From assembly GCA_002633005.1 (NCBI GenBank), contig NMRA01000380.1, positions 303,873-367,872 on the forward strand: 64,000 nt of DNA. The letters are read 5' to 3'. Both the position numbers and the translations under genes were made by a program. Below are positions 32,201 through 60,789 of the stretch, in pieces. The notes below the pieces were generated by a model. That model was given only the letters and a program-made list of their open reading frames with translations. It did not search any database and was not told where the DNA came from. Source of the DNA: Phoronis australis. Lineage: Eukaryota; Phoronida; Phoronidae. Numbering within the stretch: the stretch's first letter is position 1; each line of letters begins with the position of its first letter.

Positions 32201-35160
32201 ACTCTGTCTGATTTAGCTTATGAAGTCACATATTCAAAATTCAGCCCCCTTAAAATTGAATTGAAAAGGATCAGGTAATGCTAATGTGACTTATACATCC
32301 TGCAGGGTGGCTCATAGATTTGAGATTAAACATTCTTAAATTCAGACCATGAAACTTGTTTTCTTAAATCTCATCATGTGCGCACGATATATGCACTTAG
32401 CGGGTTAGATTGTTTTGTGAGACGTGTGTTTCCAACCTGACAAGAGTTGTTTTGTTTTGAGTTAATTGTGTTTTCAGAATAAGTAATTCATCTTCTCAAA
32501 TTAGTCAAATGAACACTTCTAGTAGTATTTCTGGTCTCATGGTCCCAAACTTGTTAAATCTAATTGCTATGTTACACCTTTCTGGGCTTCCGAAAGCATA
32601 CCCATTGTAACTTTTTTAGGTCTTGTCTGTGATTTTGAATCAAGTGAGATTATTTGTTATTAAAATGGTAAATTGGCGGAAGTGCTGCTTTGATCAAGTG
32701 TCTGCGAAAAGCATTGCTGTGTTTGAATGTCCACAAATAGTCTCAGTTGGAGGACTGTGTTGCATAGTGGTGTGGACCACAGCTTCTCACTTGGGAACCC
32801 AAATTCACATCCTGTGTTATCTGGCAGAGCACGAGAATTGCTGTAATAAACACTTGTCTCCTTGTGTTCGATCATTTGACGGAATGTACTGGACTCAGCT
32901 CTGATGCAGTTATGCCTATGAAAAAAAACTTAAAGGGTCATTGCCCATTTTATGATCGAAAAATGCATTTTTGGGATTATCTTTGCTTGTTAGCTTTGAT
33001 CAGAGTTATAAAACAACAAAATCTATTTCTGTGCTTTTGTTGCTAATTGCCAAATCTTACTGTTGTCTATCAGACATACAAAATCTATTTTTGTGATTTT
33101 GTTGCTAATCGCGAAATCTTACTGTTATCTACCAGACATTCAGTGAAATAATGGCCAGTAATTTTACTAGTTTCAACTAGGTTTTAACTAGTAATGAGCT
33201 TAAAATGTTCTTACATTGATCTAGTGACATCTAGTGACATCTAGTGGGGTTAAGCTCTGCCAACAGAGCTTTGAAGATTCAATTCCATGTTGAGACTGAG
33301 CTTTGATTATGGTCACCTAATGTTATAAAACTTAGTTTAATTTGTTTCTTGCTCAGATTAGAAGTGATTTCTTGGTTAGGAAGAACTGACCATTTCTTAA
33401 TCTTTGAGTCCGGGCTCAATATTCGGTCTTCTCAGAGCAGGTTAAATTACGACTCTTTAAGTAATAATGACCTGTCAACTTTCTCAAGCCCAGAAACAAC
33501 TTCTTACGATTATGGAACATGCGAACATACTGAAACCATTTTTTGACAATAAGTGGTCAAATTCAAAATTTAGTTTTTTTGCAACTTTAGGGAATTGAAA
33601 TTGCTTAGCTACCTAGCTGTGGCATAGTCGACATAGATTCAAGGTCGTGTGCGTAGCAGATGTTATGAGATGGCTCTGTTGCTTACTTAATGCCGCGCTG
33701 ATTATTCTTCAGGTGTCGTGACCTCTGGTAATGACCCAACGTGGAAGTGTGTTTGTACTATTTCTGGATATCACAACAGAACGATATATGATGTGAAGTG
33801 GTAGGTCACATAACGATGTTTTTTCTCTGTATTGTGTAGTCTGTAGTCACTTGCATTGCATTATCATTATTCGTGCTCATTTAGTGCTGTATTATAACTG
33901 TGAATCAGTAGACTTTCTTGTAACTAAGTAACAGTGTTGTGTTTATAATATTCTAGCTTTTGTTTGACAAGCGAAGATAATGATTTATTTATTGCTATGT
34001 ATCTTCATCACCTTGGCCAAATTTTTTTCAAATGTTATTTGAAATCCTGATTGTCATACCTCCAACACCCTCGATTCCTAAGCACTAAAGACATCACCAT
34101 CAGCCATATTGGACCCTATTACGGAATCTGGACACAGAGTTGTCTTCACAATATGCTGTGGGATTCGGGGCTGGTAATTTCACTCTTTTAAAGGACTTTC
34201 TCTATGTTGGTTTCGATTTCCTGTTATTTGATTTTCAGTTCTCTTTTTCCATCTTTTTTCAGTGTTTTGGCTTTTTTCATGCAAAAATGAATTTCTTGTA
34301 GATAAATGTTACGAATAAAAAAGTATCTTTATCACATCAGTCTATTTGTAGAATCATAAGTCACTTGCAAAATTTTCCTGTTATTTGTCATTGGTTATTT
34401 CAAGCGCTGGGAAATCTGACTTGAGTATAAAAGTCTACCATCATGTCCAGAAGCATGCCATAGACTTGAGTATAAAAGTCTACCATCATATCCAGAAGCA
34501 TGCCATAGACTTGAGTATAAAAGTCTACCATCATATCCAGAAGCATGCCATAGAGAAATTCTCCTCATCTTCTATGCACCTATTGAAAAGACCTGTGTCC
34601 TCTAAACATGATAAGCTTGGCCTTGGAAATCTTGCTTTGTGGTCGCCTCTCTTAATCAACTCCATGTCCAAAACTGTGGTATAGATCTCCATGTAAATAT
34701 TATTTCATAGTTGTCAATCACTGGCGTAGCCGTGGGGGCACAACGGGGCGATGTTCCTTCATTCATTCCAAAAAAGCCCTCCCCGGTCGAAACTCATTTC
34801 AGTTTTACTGTCCTGTTCATTGGCTCCAGGTTGCCCACTCATTTTAATCCCCCCACTCACCAGCAATTTAGCTTGTGCTACTCTGATGGTTGTCAATCTC
34901 ATTTTTCACTTTCCTCCTCTAGGTGTCACTTGTCGGGTTTGATAGCTACAGCATGCGGCGATGACGCCATCAGGATATTCCAAGAGCAGCCGGAATGTGA
35001 CAAGAACCAACCCTCCTTCAGTTTAATCACAACTAATGCCAAGGCGCATTCACAGGACGTCAACAGTGTCGCTTGGAATCCCACTCAGTGTGGACTCTTA
35101 GCTTCATGTGGAGATGAGGGACTAGTGAAAATTTGGCAGTGTGTGGATTGGGATACATAA
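20161..35160 (+). CDS. CIAO1: Cytosolic iron-sulfur assembly protein CIAO1 (WD40), complete, 8 exons
   Basis: WD40 adaptor of the CIA targeting complex. In known systems it works with CIAO2B and MMS19 to hand Fe-S clusters to cytosolic and nuclear apoproteins. Coding exons: 20161-20293, 23141-23322, 28137-28215, 29269-29357, 30527-30608, 31196-31315, 33713-33800 and 34923-35160. They total 1011 bp, i.e. 336 residues plus TAA; the human protein is 339. All introns are GT-AG with matching phases (1,0,1,0,1,1,2). The seven blades each end in a W-D-like dipeptide, e.g. IRIWG, CIWD, VWVWE, VKIWQ. Landmark blocks include [44 protein letters not shown] and [13 protein letters not shown]. Arg123 in CSRDK corresponds to the conserved surface Arg reported as essential in the yeast homologue Cia1. 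The Met at 20161 was chosen because it lies after the acceptor at 20150 and matches the family's N-terminus. No frameshift or stop is seen. Confidence 0.96.
20523..20943 (+). mobile_element. TIR element (MITE family M1), copy 1, 421 bp
   Basis: Lies in CIAO1 intron 1. It starts AGGCCCTTTCATAC and ends GTATGAAAGGGCCT, inverted termini of about 14 bp. The subterminal block CTAACGTCGA...GGGGAGTTGC...CAGTATGAACG is repeated, inverted, at the right end of the copy at 42248-42723. There is no coding capacity, so it is non-autonomous. The target duplication is unclear. Confidence 0.8.
23141..23322 (+). CDS. CIAO1: CIAO1 coding exon 2
   Basis: Residues 45-105, blade 2 and the start of blade 3 (TLEGHENE). 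The acceptor is GTTGCCTTTTAG, the donor GAG-GTACGTAT, and it ends in phase 0. A 186-codon open frame on the opposite strand (23662-23102) is a shadow of this exon and its flank. Confidence 0.95.
23591..23667 (+). mobile_element. tRNA-like sequence, probable tRNA-derived SINE head
   Basis: An A-box-like TGGCCTAGTGTGA and a B-box-like GGGTTTGAGTCCC are spaced about 40 bp apart, as in tRNA-type pol III promoters. GCAGTGTG at 23591 pairs perfectly with CACACTGC ending at 23667, like an acceptor stem. The D and anticodon arms do not fold convincingly, so a functional tRNA is unlikely and a SINE head is more probable. It sits in CIAO1 intron 2. Confidence 0.55.
23991..24097 (+). mobile_element. Short MITE family M2, copy 1 (about 105 bp)
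   Basis: Contains GAGAACCAGTTTTCTCCACT and, inverted, AAACTGGTTCTCAAAA, around a GAATAAT centre. It is bordered by imperfect AATAGTCGCTT...ATCCCTG termini. Related copies lie at 39593-39697 and 42740-42842, in opposite orientation. Confidence 0.7.
24142..25769 (+). mobile_element. TTAA-flanked Kolobok-like transposon carrying a broken THAP ORF
   Basis: TTAA (24142-24145) is followed by AGGAGAATGCCAC. At the other end GTGGCATTCTCCT (25753-25765) is followed by TTAA (25766-25769). This gives 13-bp perfect TIRs inside a TTAA target duplication, about 1.6 kb in all. It carries a degenerate THAP reading frame near its 5' end (24311). TTAA targets plus THAP are hallmarks of Kolobok elements; piggyBac shares TTAA but not THAP. 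No catalytic domain is recognisable, so this is a non-autonomous or decayed copy. It sits in CIAO1 intron 2, same orientation as the gene. Confidence 0.75.
24311..24545 (+). pseudogene. THAP-domain ORF with the conserved Trp codon changed to stop
   Basis: From ATG at 24311 the frame reads M-P-L-N-C, then A-C-P-N, then G-I-S-F-F-R-L-P and L-R-K. It then meets TGA (24416-24418) exactly where the invariant THAP Trp (TGG) belongs. Reading on in frame gives the rest of the domain, including V-C-D-C-H-F-V (C-x2-H followed by F) and D-F. So the whole C2CH finger is visible but cannot be translated through. The spacing of the first Cys pair (six residues) is larger than usual. It lies inside the TTAA element at 24142-25769. 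Confidence 0.75.
25833..27573 (+). repeat. Second partial copy of 24588-25831 after a single N (probable other allele)
   Basis: Sequence after the N at 25832 restarts at the equivalent of about 24588 (CCTCTCTAGTATTTCTTGATCAG) and follows the first copy with few differences. It passes through the same 3' TIR (27494-27506, then TTAA 27507-27510) and the same downstream flank to CCAGTG (27573), and continues from there into unique intron sequence. Relative to the first copy it has about 490 extra bases (about 26636-27122). This is most simply the second haplotype appended to the first. Confidence 0.85.
28137..28215 (+). CDS. CIAO1: CIAO1 coding exon 3
   Basis: Residues 106-131 plus one base, blade 3, including Arg123 in [11 protein letters not shown]. 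The acceptor is TCGTCCTCAG, the donor GAGG-GTGAGAG, and it ends in phase 1. Confidence 0.95.
28300..28770. repeat. Tandem array, about 62-bp unit, about 8 copies
   Basis: The unit contains GTGAAATAATGACAATGAAC, then AAGTACAGAAGGAACAGTGC, then AGTTCAAATATTTATATATC. It starts about 85 bp after CIAO1 exon 3, in intron 3. Long open frames on both strands (28326-28652 and 28655-28281) are products of the repeat, not genes. Confidence 0.95.
29269..29357 (+). CDS. CIAO1: CIAO1 coding exon 4
   Basis: Completes Val132 and runs to Glu161, blade 4 with the acidic VDEEDEYEC linker and [13 protein letters not shown]. The acceptor is GTCTTTCAG, the donor GAG-GTGAGT, and it ends in phase 0. Confidence 0.95.
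29835..30030. repeat. Tandem array, 29-bp unit, about 6 copies
   Basis: The unit is built of ATACGCAATTTGATGG plus CAACCCAAATGCC. It lies in CIAO1 intron 4. The two overlapping - strand frames across it are repeat artefacts. A smaller cluster of GCGAGTCCTAAGCT repeats follows at about 30080-30155. Confidence 0.95.
30527..30608 (+). CDS. CIAO1: CIAO1 coding exon 5
   Basis: Residues 162-188 plus one base: [14 protein letters not shown] and WSCFATL, the end of blade 4. The acceptor is CTCCCCTACAG, the donor TTAG-GTAATG, and it ends in phase 1. Confidence 0.95.
31196..31315 (+). CDS. CIAO1: CIAO1 coding exon 6
   Basis: Completes Asp189 and runs to Glu228 plus one base, blade 5 ([22 protein letters not shown]) and the EYLPGNQEG loop. 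The acceptor is TTGTTTTTAG, the donor GAGG-GTTAGT, and it ends in phase 1. Confidence 0.95.
31322..31560. repeat. Tandem array, about 30-bp unit, about 8 copies
   Basis: The unit is AGCTGGCTCATCATTTGTA plus about 10 variable bases. The array begins a few bases after the exon 6 donor of CIAO1, so the 5' end of intron 6 is made of repeats. Confidence 0.95.
31962..32065. repeat. Direct repeat, 52-bp unit, 2 copies
   Basis: Two adjacent copies of a unit containing TTATTTTGTCTTGAATATTC and ATTGCATTCAGATTACAT, nearly identical, in CIAO1 intron 6. Confidence 0.9.
33010..33140. repeat. Direct repeat, about 65-bp unit, 2 copies
   Basis: Two adjacent units containing CAAAATCTATTT, TTTTGTTGCTAAT and AAATCTTACTGTT, about 90% alike, in CIAO1 intron 6. 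A short CTAGTGACAT triplication follows at about 33222-33246. Confidence 0.85.
33713..33800 (+). CDS. CIAO1: CIAO1 coding exon 7
   Basis: Residues 229-257 plus two bases, blade 6: [20 protein letters not shown]. The acceptor is ATTATTCTTCAG, the donor AAGTG-GTAGGT, and it ends in phase 2. Confidence 0.95.
34418..34552. repeat. Tandem repeat, 45-bp unit, 3 near-identical copies
   Basis: The unit starts GACTTGAGTATAAAAGTC and repeats at 34418, 34463 and 34508. Because 45 is a multiple of three it yields a 15-residue repeat in an open frame (34385-34684), but it lies in CIAO1 intron 7 with no support for translation. Confidence 0.9.
34923..35160 (+). CDS. CIAO1: CIAO1 coding exon 8 (last)
   Basis: Residues 258-336 and the TAA stop: end of blade 6 and blade 7 ([29 protein letters not shown]). 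The acceptor follows a pyrimidine tract ending CTCCTCTAG. The family's C-terminus also ends shortly after this blade. Confidence 0.95.
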
Positions 35161-38100
35161 CGTTCTCTAGCAGGGAACTTCAATGATGTAATAGCTCCTT
35201 AGGAGTTGTGTCACACTGAACTTTGCACAGTTGCAAAAATACAAGAATGTACATTTGTCATAATTGTTGATTGATGTGAGGCTCGTGCTTCGACTGATGG
35301 TCATGTGTTAGAAGTCCGAGGCAAAACTTGGATGAAACAATGGAGATATCTCACTCACCAGTAAAGTATTTTGAATGTGTAATGTTGCAAAAAATAACAA
35401 ATGTTCGTCTTCATATTGCTCTGTCTCTTCCTTAGTATTATCTACCTACGTTCAATGGTAGATATCATTTTTCACTAACAATATTAAAACGAATTGGAAA
35501 ACCCCCTCCCACTGAGAACTTCAGGCAATTGTGGTCATTTATCCCACTAGGTCACACTCTGCCAATAGGGCCAACAAAATTTTATTTAATCATTTCGGTA
35601 TAAGGTTTGTAGCCCCTAACTACATTTTCATGTTCGAGTTTTATTCTACTACTACCATCTGACAAAAGTTTTGATCAAATATGGTATTCAAAGTGTTAGA
35701 AAACCTCAACGAATGAAGACGGAAATTTTGGCAATTATTTTTGTCCTCAACCGGGTAGTTTATTGTATACTGTAGCAATTCAACTTTTTATCAGTTGCAG
35801 TGACACTACTGTCGAACCATTTTACAACCAACTGTCTCGGGATGTTTCTAAAACGTTCCGTGTAACCAAAAGCTGTTGTAATAAAATCTGCAGTAAACAA
35901 GTCCTTGTATACAGCGCAGTTGGCTTGAGATATGTGGAGTGGAATGTTAAGGAAGGTAATGCAACAAGCCCAAGTACGTTTGCCGCAGTTCAACTGTAGC
36001 AAGGTTCTGAGCACACTTGCAAAACATCAGTGCCATCTTTCGTATCTGTTAAAACTATTCAATAAACGACCCCCAAATCCACAGTCGGCGTTAATAAGTG
36101 CTTAGGTTGTATTAAGGCAGACATCTCGCTATGACTGAGCACATTTGCAAATAACAAAGACTTTCGAAGTTACTAACAATCAGTTTATTGCTCAGCTATC
36201 CTTCAAAACAATACATACATCACATGATGTCCACTAGTACAGATACACCGGAACAAGATTATACTAAAATAACAATGGTTGCCTTTTGCCTGTCTAAAAA
36301 TTGTCTGCACGCTTTGTTACGTAACAATATAACATCTGTGCTGGTCTGTAAAACTGTACAACAATACAAATTCAAAATGCACCACAGTGAAACTACTATG
36401 TGTTACTTGAAGTTTCAACGGATTCAAAGACCCAAATCTGATGTATTTTGTATTTTCGACAACATGGGTAACTTTGGGGTCAACACAAACTCAACTTAAA
36501 AGCATTCAACACAGAGGTGTGTTTTACAGACGCACGCACACAAACACACACACAAACATGCGCACACATGCTAAATAATATCTAGAAAAATTCTACACTG
36601 AATCCTGGGTAGAAACGATCCCATGGTCACACTAGGTACAATCCCCTCGAACCCTGACCAGTAAACATGCGAATACCATACTTGAGCCCCTGAACTCTAC
36701 GCGTGCTGAAAATACTTCATACCAGGGGACAAGAGATGGGCATGGAGTACTTTCAGTGCCTGTGTGGAGTTCAAAGGCCCGGGTAAAAAGTTTCCACAGG
36801 GGATGTGATATTTGGTGATACTGGGATTTAGGGGATCCGAGCTGAAATCTGCGACACCTTGAATCCTTTCTACACCCTGAATGTGACCTACCGTATATAC
36901 CGTCTGATTATTTACACCTACACTTTCCCTCTCTGCGTAGAAATATTCGTTAATCCGTCATATAAACAGGAACAACTACTACTTGAGGTATTTCAACTTT
37001 AAAACTTTAAATACATCACACTAATCTAAAGAAAAGCGACTCTGGAATCGGAACACAGATAAAGAAAAGGGTGGATCTATTTACAAACATTACCACACAT
37101 GTGGATTTGCAAGCCAATAAGTTAGCCCTGAAAGATACAATATACCTCAACCCACCAGCCAATAACAACCTTCCTACACTAGACATCTAAACTCAAGACT
37201 ACTGTGGAGATAACGTAAAGCAGCGCAGCTATAAACCTGAATTCCGTCACAAAAACGACTTCAAATTTATTTGGACCACTTTCTACAATGAAATTGGCCT
37301 CAAATAGTCTGTTGGTCAAAGTGGGTCATTTCTAGACTCGGAAAGAGGCCACAATTTGTTGCTTGAGACGAAGCGCTATAAGTTAACTTATCACCGGGGG
37401 TCAATTTATTCGTGGGGCATGATCGCCAGTCTCTTCTTTCCAAGCCCAGAAAATGTATTTATTTTGATCAATGAACAATTTAAGGCATTTTTCATAAGTG
37501 GTGGTCCAAAACAGAAGCTGGTTTCTTTGAAAGAACACCTGTTTAATGCCGCTTTAAGATATCCACGCACCTATGCACAAAGTATATGGCCGATAAACCA
37601 ATGCACAATATGTTCACCTAAACCTCTTGACATTTTTGATGAAATTTTGCTCAGTAGTGTACAGTGTACAATTAAAAATTCTGTTCTCCAGAAAAAATTT
37701 GGGTGAAATTATTGAAGAGCATAATTTCACAACACTTGGGAGTAAATGTACTGCGACATGTTCAGCCTCTATCGTTAATTCTTCAATTAGCACAAAAGGT
37801 AGCAGACAACTTGAATCTATTTTGTCAAAAATAAAGAGAATAAGGATATTTCAGTCTATGATTAATTTGTTCTTAACAGGTGTCAGAAAAGAATTTTCTA
37901 TTATTTTCAGCAACGTAATTAGCCTTTAAGTTATGCAACATTTTTTGTGCAAAATGAGTGAATAATTGCCTATTATTTCAACCTTCAACCTTTTAAGACC
38001 AAAAATATACTTCATCGGCTTGTTTGATACTGTCACAAAATTACTAACGGAACTTACCAAAATAGCCAGTTCCGTGGTTGTTATGCTAACAGGCTGTATA

Positions 38101-38440
38101 ACTTAGCTATTGCACTTCGTGGACAGAACAATGCGTTCCTTAACTTAGAGATACATCAATAAGAAATCTAACAAAAACACATTAAGGAGTTGTTATGCTT
38201 AAGTGAGACTGCAGTCAACCAATCAAGCATATGTATCAACATTTATTCAATAATTTATGTCATGCCCTTCAGATGTATACAACACCAGCCTTTGGAAATT
38301 CCATGGGTACTTCCATTATTTCTCCTGCTGTGTACTCAGTTACCTCCCCTGTGATGAGATCATGACCATGTAGCTAAATGCACCAATATTGAGTAAAATG
38401 AAATAAAAAGGAACAAGTTCCTGGTTGACTGAACTCGTTG
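35161..38440. other. CIAO1 3' UTR and intergenic spacer between convergent genes
   Basis: No recognisable coding exon. Open frames such as 37356-37706 and 36188-36499 have no motif and no splice partners. Candidate + strand poly(A) signals AATAAA lie at 35880-35885 and 36061-36066. A CA-rich microsatellite lies at about 36525-36570. Confidence 0.6.
35880..35885 (+). terminator. Candidate poly(A) signal for CIAO1
   Basis: First AATAAA after the stop codon, about 720 bases downstream. A second lies at 36061-36066. Hexamers of this kind are frequent in AT-rich DNA, so the assignment is tentative. Confidence 0.3.
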
Positions 38441-38444
38441 CAGT

Positions 38445-38450
38445 TTTATT
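38445..38450 (-). terminator. Candidate poly(A) signal for the amine oxidase gene
   Basis: TTTATT on the + strand reads AATAAA on the - strand, about 145 bases after the oxidase stop codon. Another lies at 38242-38247. Confidence 0.35.
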
Positions 38451-38593
38451 TCTTTGTTTTGGTTTTTCAAACACTGCCAACTAAAGTAACACTACGCCCA
38501 CCATTAGCAAATAACGTTCAAATGCTTTTGTGTTGTCTTCATCAACTTAAAGGCAGGGTTTTTAAATTACTGCGGATTTTTCAGTCGTCACTT

Positions 38594-56753
<18,160 letters not shown>

Positions 56754-57398
56754 CTGCAAACGTAAGGAGACTTGATTAAAGAAAATCGTTGTGGTAATTG
56801 TGCATGATTGATTTCACCTATTTACATTTTTACACGAGGAATTAAATTTCAATGGAGTAGAAAGTGGGGAGCAAGTGAGGCACTCATTAAGTTGGGGGCG
56901 CACACTCTAAAGTGACCCAAGGGGTAGGGGTAAAACGAGCGATGACTTCGACAGATGTGAAACTGACAGGGGTTTTGGTGGGGGTGCCACTAACATTTGT
57001 TTCACACTTCCATATGACAACATAAAAAGTACTAAAAGGGTACTCCTTGAACTACAGCCATCATTTTCAAAAAGAACGATTTCAGTACTCATTTTTATGT
57101 AACATTTGGTTACCATGAAATGTACCCTAAGCCAGATTACAATGAAAACAAGGGAAAGGTGAGATATAAAGTTAACTGACTGAATAATTATTCTAGCATA
57201 GGGTATTTGTACTTGGTGCTACAAAACCTGCCAAATAGTTGAACTCCAGATTACAGTGGTTTCTAAATCCAGACCACATCCAGAGAACATTTTAGTGTGG
57301 TTTTTACGCATTCCAGCAGTCTTTTGTCATAGGCCAATTATCTACCACCATTGAAAAAAGTTAACTAAAAACCAAATGTAGCTTCTTTCATTAACTGG

Positions 57399-57534
57399 TA
57401 ACCGAGAACCAAAACCAAATGCATCTATTATTTTGGATGATTTTTTATGATAAATTTCAGTTCAAGTAACCGAGAACCAAAACCAAATGCATCTATTATT
57501 TTGGATGATTTTTTATGATAAATTTCAGTTCAAA
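57399..57534. repeat. Direct repeat, 68-bp unit, 2 near-perfect copies
   Basis: Two adjacent units starting TAACCGAGAACCAAAACC at 57399 and 57467, essentially identical through TAAATTTCAGTTCAA. Confidence 0.95.
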
Positions 57535-60062
57535 ACGATCTTAACCCACATTTTCATGAGGAATTCATTTTTTAAAGCCAAACAGAAAAATTATCATAAG
57601 TTTAAGCCCATGGTATACTAATTTATTTTAGCCGATGTTTTGCAGCGATTGCTCTGTTCCACACAAAAAGGATCAGAGATCAATGTTCCTGATAAACAGG
57701 CGTTTTGACTACACTGTGATTCTTGTACAAGACAAGGCACCATGAATTGGGCCAAGTGTCGTAAGACCCCAGAGCAGACGAAAATAACCACATCGCAAGT
57801 CTGAATACTTAAATAGGAGTGTTTAATAACCAACATTTTTCAAAATTCTATTAGGAAAAAAACTTGATGTTGAACACTGAGAATAGCTCTCCGATGATAC
57901 CAGAATATTTCAAAGTTTACCAACTTGGTAGTTGGCATACATTACAGAATTGTGTCCCTCCATGTGAAGTACCATGGCAACCAACTAAGTGTCAGCATTA
58001 ATTATGTAGACAGACAGGTACTTGTCAGTAACTGACAATTGATGACAGCAGTTCATTTTCTCACCTGTGACACATGGAAATGTCTAGACATATATATGTC
58101 AGCACGCAAGCAAGACAACCTCACAAAAATACCTTGGGCAATATTTGACCAGGTTTCAAGGTGCATCATATTTACTGCTTCCACGACAGGATGTGATTTC
58201 CCATTGTGAACACATGGCATTAAGTTACAGCTTTGTATAGCGAAGACATGGCATCCAGTTACAGATGCACTTCAGTTGATTTCCAGCTAAAACCAGGAAG
58301 CATTCAATAATTAACATCAATTACTAAGAAGACTCCACCCAAGAATTTACTGATTATCGCTCGGAATATTATAAAAATGGATGCAGAAATGAATGTGAAG
58401 CTATCTCTGATTGAAATAGAAGAGAACTATACAAAACATAAAACCAATATTTCATTTTTTCATGTTTATCTTGTTGCTCATTGGCACCCTTCATAAATAA
58501 ATCTCAATTCCCCTTGAATACGAATTCGGGACTCAAAATAGAGACCAGGATTTTGAGAAAAGTAAGCAAACTGCAAACTCGGTGTCTCCCAAATGAAAAT
58601 TACAGTTTCATATATTTTTCCTATTGATCAGTTTGATGATATACTATTTCCTTTTATTATCAATCATTGCCTCAATTCTCAATCAGGCCCAAATTTTGTG
58701 GCACTCTCATAATACACTAAAAGTGTCTGTGTACTCTGCCAGTAAAAAGTGTAGGCATGCAGTGAAGTCATTGACCTCACTCCACTTCTCACCAGGTGGC
58801 TCTGCCCACGAGTACATCTGTCCTTGACACTGTTTTCTCCTGAATGAACAGTGTGGTCACGCATGTAGACAGCCTGGGCTAAATCAATACTAACAGGCCA
58901 GCCACAAAAATGTAATGGGTGAAGCAATGAATCACAACATAAACACAAGACCCAGTGTCTGTCATTTCCCAATAATAAGGGTTCTTATTACAGTACAAGG
59001 GTTTTTTAGGGCAAAGACCACAGCTGAGTGGCTGACTTTGATGTTATCTCCAGTCTGGTCAATGAAAGCCCTTGTTTACACACTGTCTCAAGATGAAAAA
59101 GGCATAACTTGTAGAAAGTATAAAAGTACACCCCGTGGGGTTTCTTCTCAAAGATGAAGAAACTCAACAACACAAACGGGTCTTTTTGCCAAAACTGACC
59201 AAGAAATTGCAATTTTGGACTTCCTTTGAACCCAAAATAAAAAACACTATTCACAGCTTCCCCGGTGCATTACAGAGCAGAAAATATTCCAAAAGCCCTT
59301 GCACTCTAGAATCCAGTAATCTAGGTTACGATATGTCATTATAAACCAGATTTTTTGCCAACTTACAATTGTCTGAAGACTATCTACTCGAACGAAAAAA
59401 CTCCACTGACTTCTGTATCCAGGTAGATAAGAACAGCCCCCATGTTACTGGACTTCATTTCCTCCTCATAACTTCAAGGAACCACTGAATACCATTCGCG
59501 GCAATCACTTCCCATTTAATCCACAAAATTGCCATCAAACTTGACCCACTTTATTTTCGTCATTTTTAGGAAAGATACAAATGCCCGAACAGTGGCCTCA
59601 CACACAAGAAGTGGGTTAAGCACAGTTAAGGGCTTCACTTCCCTCATCCCTGTGGTTCTCTTGCCACTAATCTGTGCAGTCCATTTAACATTAGAGACAT
59701 TTTTATTGAGGATGGATTAAAAGGACACCTCAAAATTCCATGAAAGCAGTGGCTGGAGCTGGTGATCAATTTCACTGGCCTTTCCCTCCAAACACCACTG
59801 GCTGTCCCTCCCCCGTGAAGAATAATACCAATCCCCTTAATTTAGTCTTTCCCTATTCAAGTTTCCAAGCAAAAAAAGAGCATATGTAAAATGATACATG
59901 TTCTCAACCTTTTCCAAATGAACAATTCCACTCCAATAACAAATAACAGCATGTACCAGGAAGGAGTGTTATTCCCAATCCCACACAACCTGGGTAAACA
60001 CATACCTAACACCCTTCCATGCTGTTCAGACACATGTTCCTTAGGATATGAAAATGTCTACT

Positions 60063-60122
60063 AAGAACAAAACACACACACAAACACACAACACACACAC
60101 ACACACATATAAACACACACAA
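60063..60122. repeat. CA microsatellite
   Basis: Interrupted (CA)n run, ACACACACACAAACACACA and similar. Confidence 0.95.
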
Positions 60123-60539
60123 TAGCCCGACAGAGTTCCTCCTCAGTATATGTTTCACAAAGCACTCACCATAAAGGTGTTCAATTTGGGACAAAAATAA
60201 TTTAGTTAAAATTGCCATGTTTTTACTTTTCGGAAGTTTACCAAAGACCACATTGTTGCAAATGCTAAAAATTTTACCAAATGTTCATTGTTAAATGCTG
60301 CTACATCACACCATATAACTTTCCTTTATTTTTGTTGAGAAATTCAACAAAACGAAATTTCACCTGTCTGCTATATTGCGTCCCGAACTGAAGAATTTTC
60401 ACCCTACAGTGACCTGAGGCATACTTCGTAACTATTTTGCTAGTCAGAAAAACGCCATTTGTGAGTTATTTGTTTCCCAACAATCACGGTGCTGCACCCT
60501 GTTAAAAGGTTCTAAAACACTCCGAGTCATTATGTGGTA

Positions 60540-60780
60540 ATCTTGAGGCATGTTTGAAAAACTATGAGCCATGTTTAAGGAGCTCCGAGCCATGTCTGGT
60601 AATCTTGAGCTATGTTTGAAAAGCTCTGAGGCATGTTTGAAAGGCTCCGAGCCATGTTTTAAATGCTCTGAGTCATATTTGGTAATCTTGAGCAATGTTT
60701 AAAAAGCTCCAAGCCACGTTTGAAAAGCTCTGAGCCATGCTTAAAATCTTGAGAAGCGTTTCAAAAGCCCGAGTTTTTGT
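60540..60780. repeat. Degenerate tandem array, about 30-bp unit (GAGCCATGTTTGAAAAGCTC)
   Basis: About seven units alternate GAGCCATGTTTGAAAAGCTC and a variant with TGGTAATCTTGAG. The array ends GCCCGAGTTTTTGTC. A shorter related patch (GCCATGCTTGAAAAGTTGCG ... GCTCGAGTTTTT) occurs at 41668-41738. Confidence 0.85.
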
Positions 60781-60789
60781 CAGCTGTCC

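Noticed and set aside
34385-34684. 99-codon frame with a 15-residue repeat
   Set aside because: A 45-bp tandem repeat in a CIAO1 intron between exons that splice correctly without it.
37356-37929. Two overlapping + strand frames (116 and 100 codons) between the genes
   Set aside because: No motifs, AT-rich random-looking composition, no splice signals linking them to anything.
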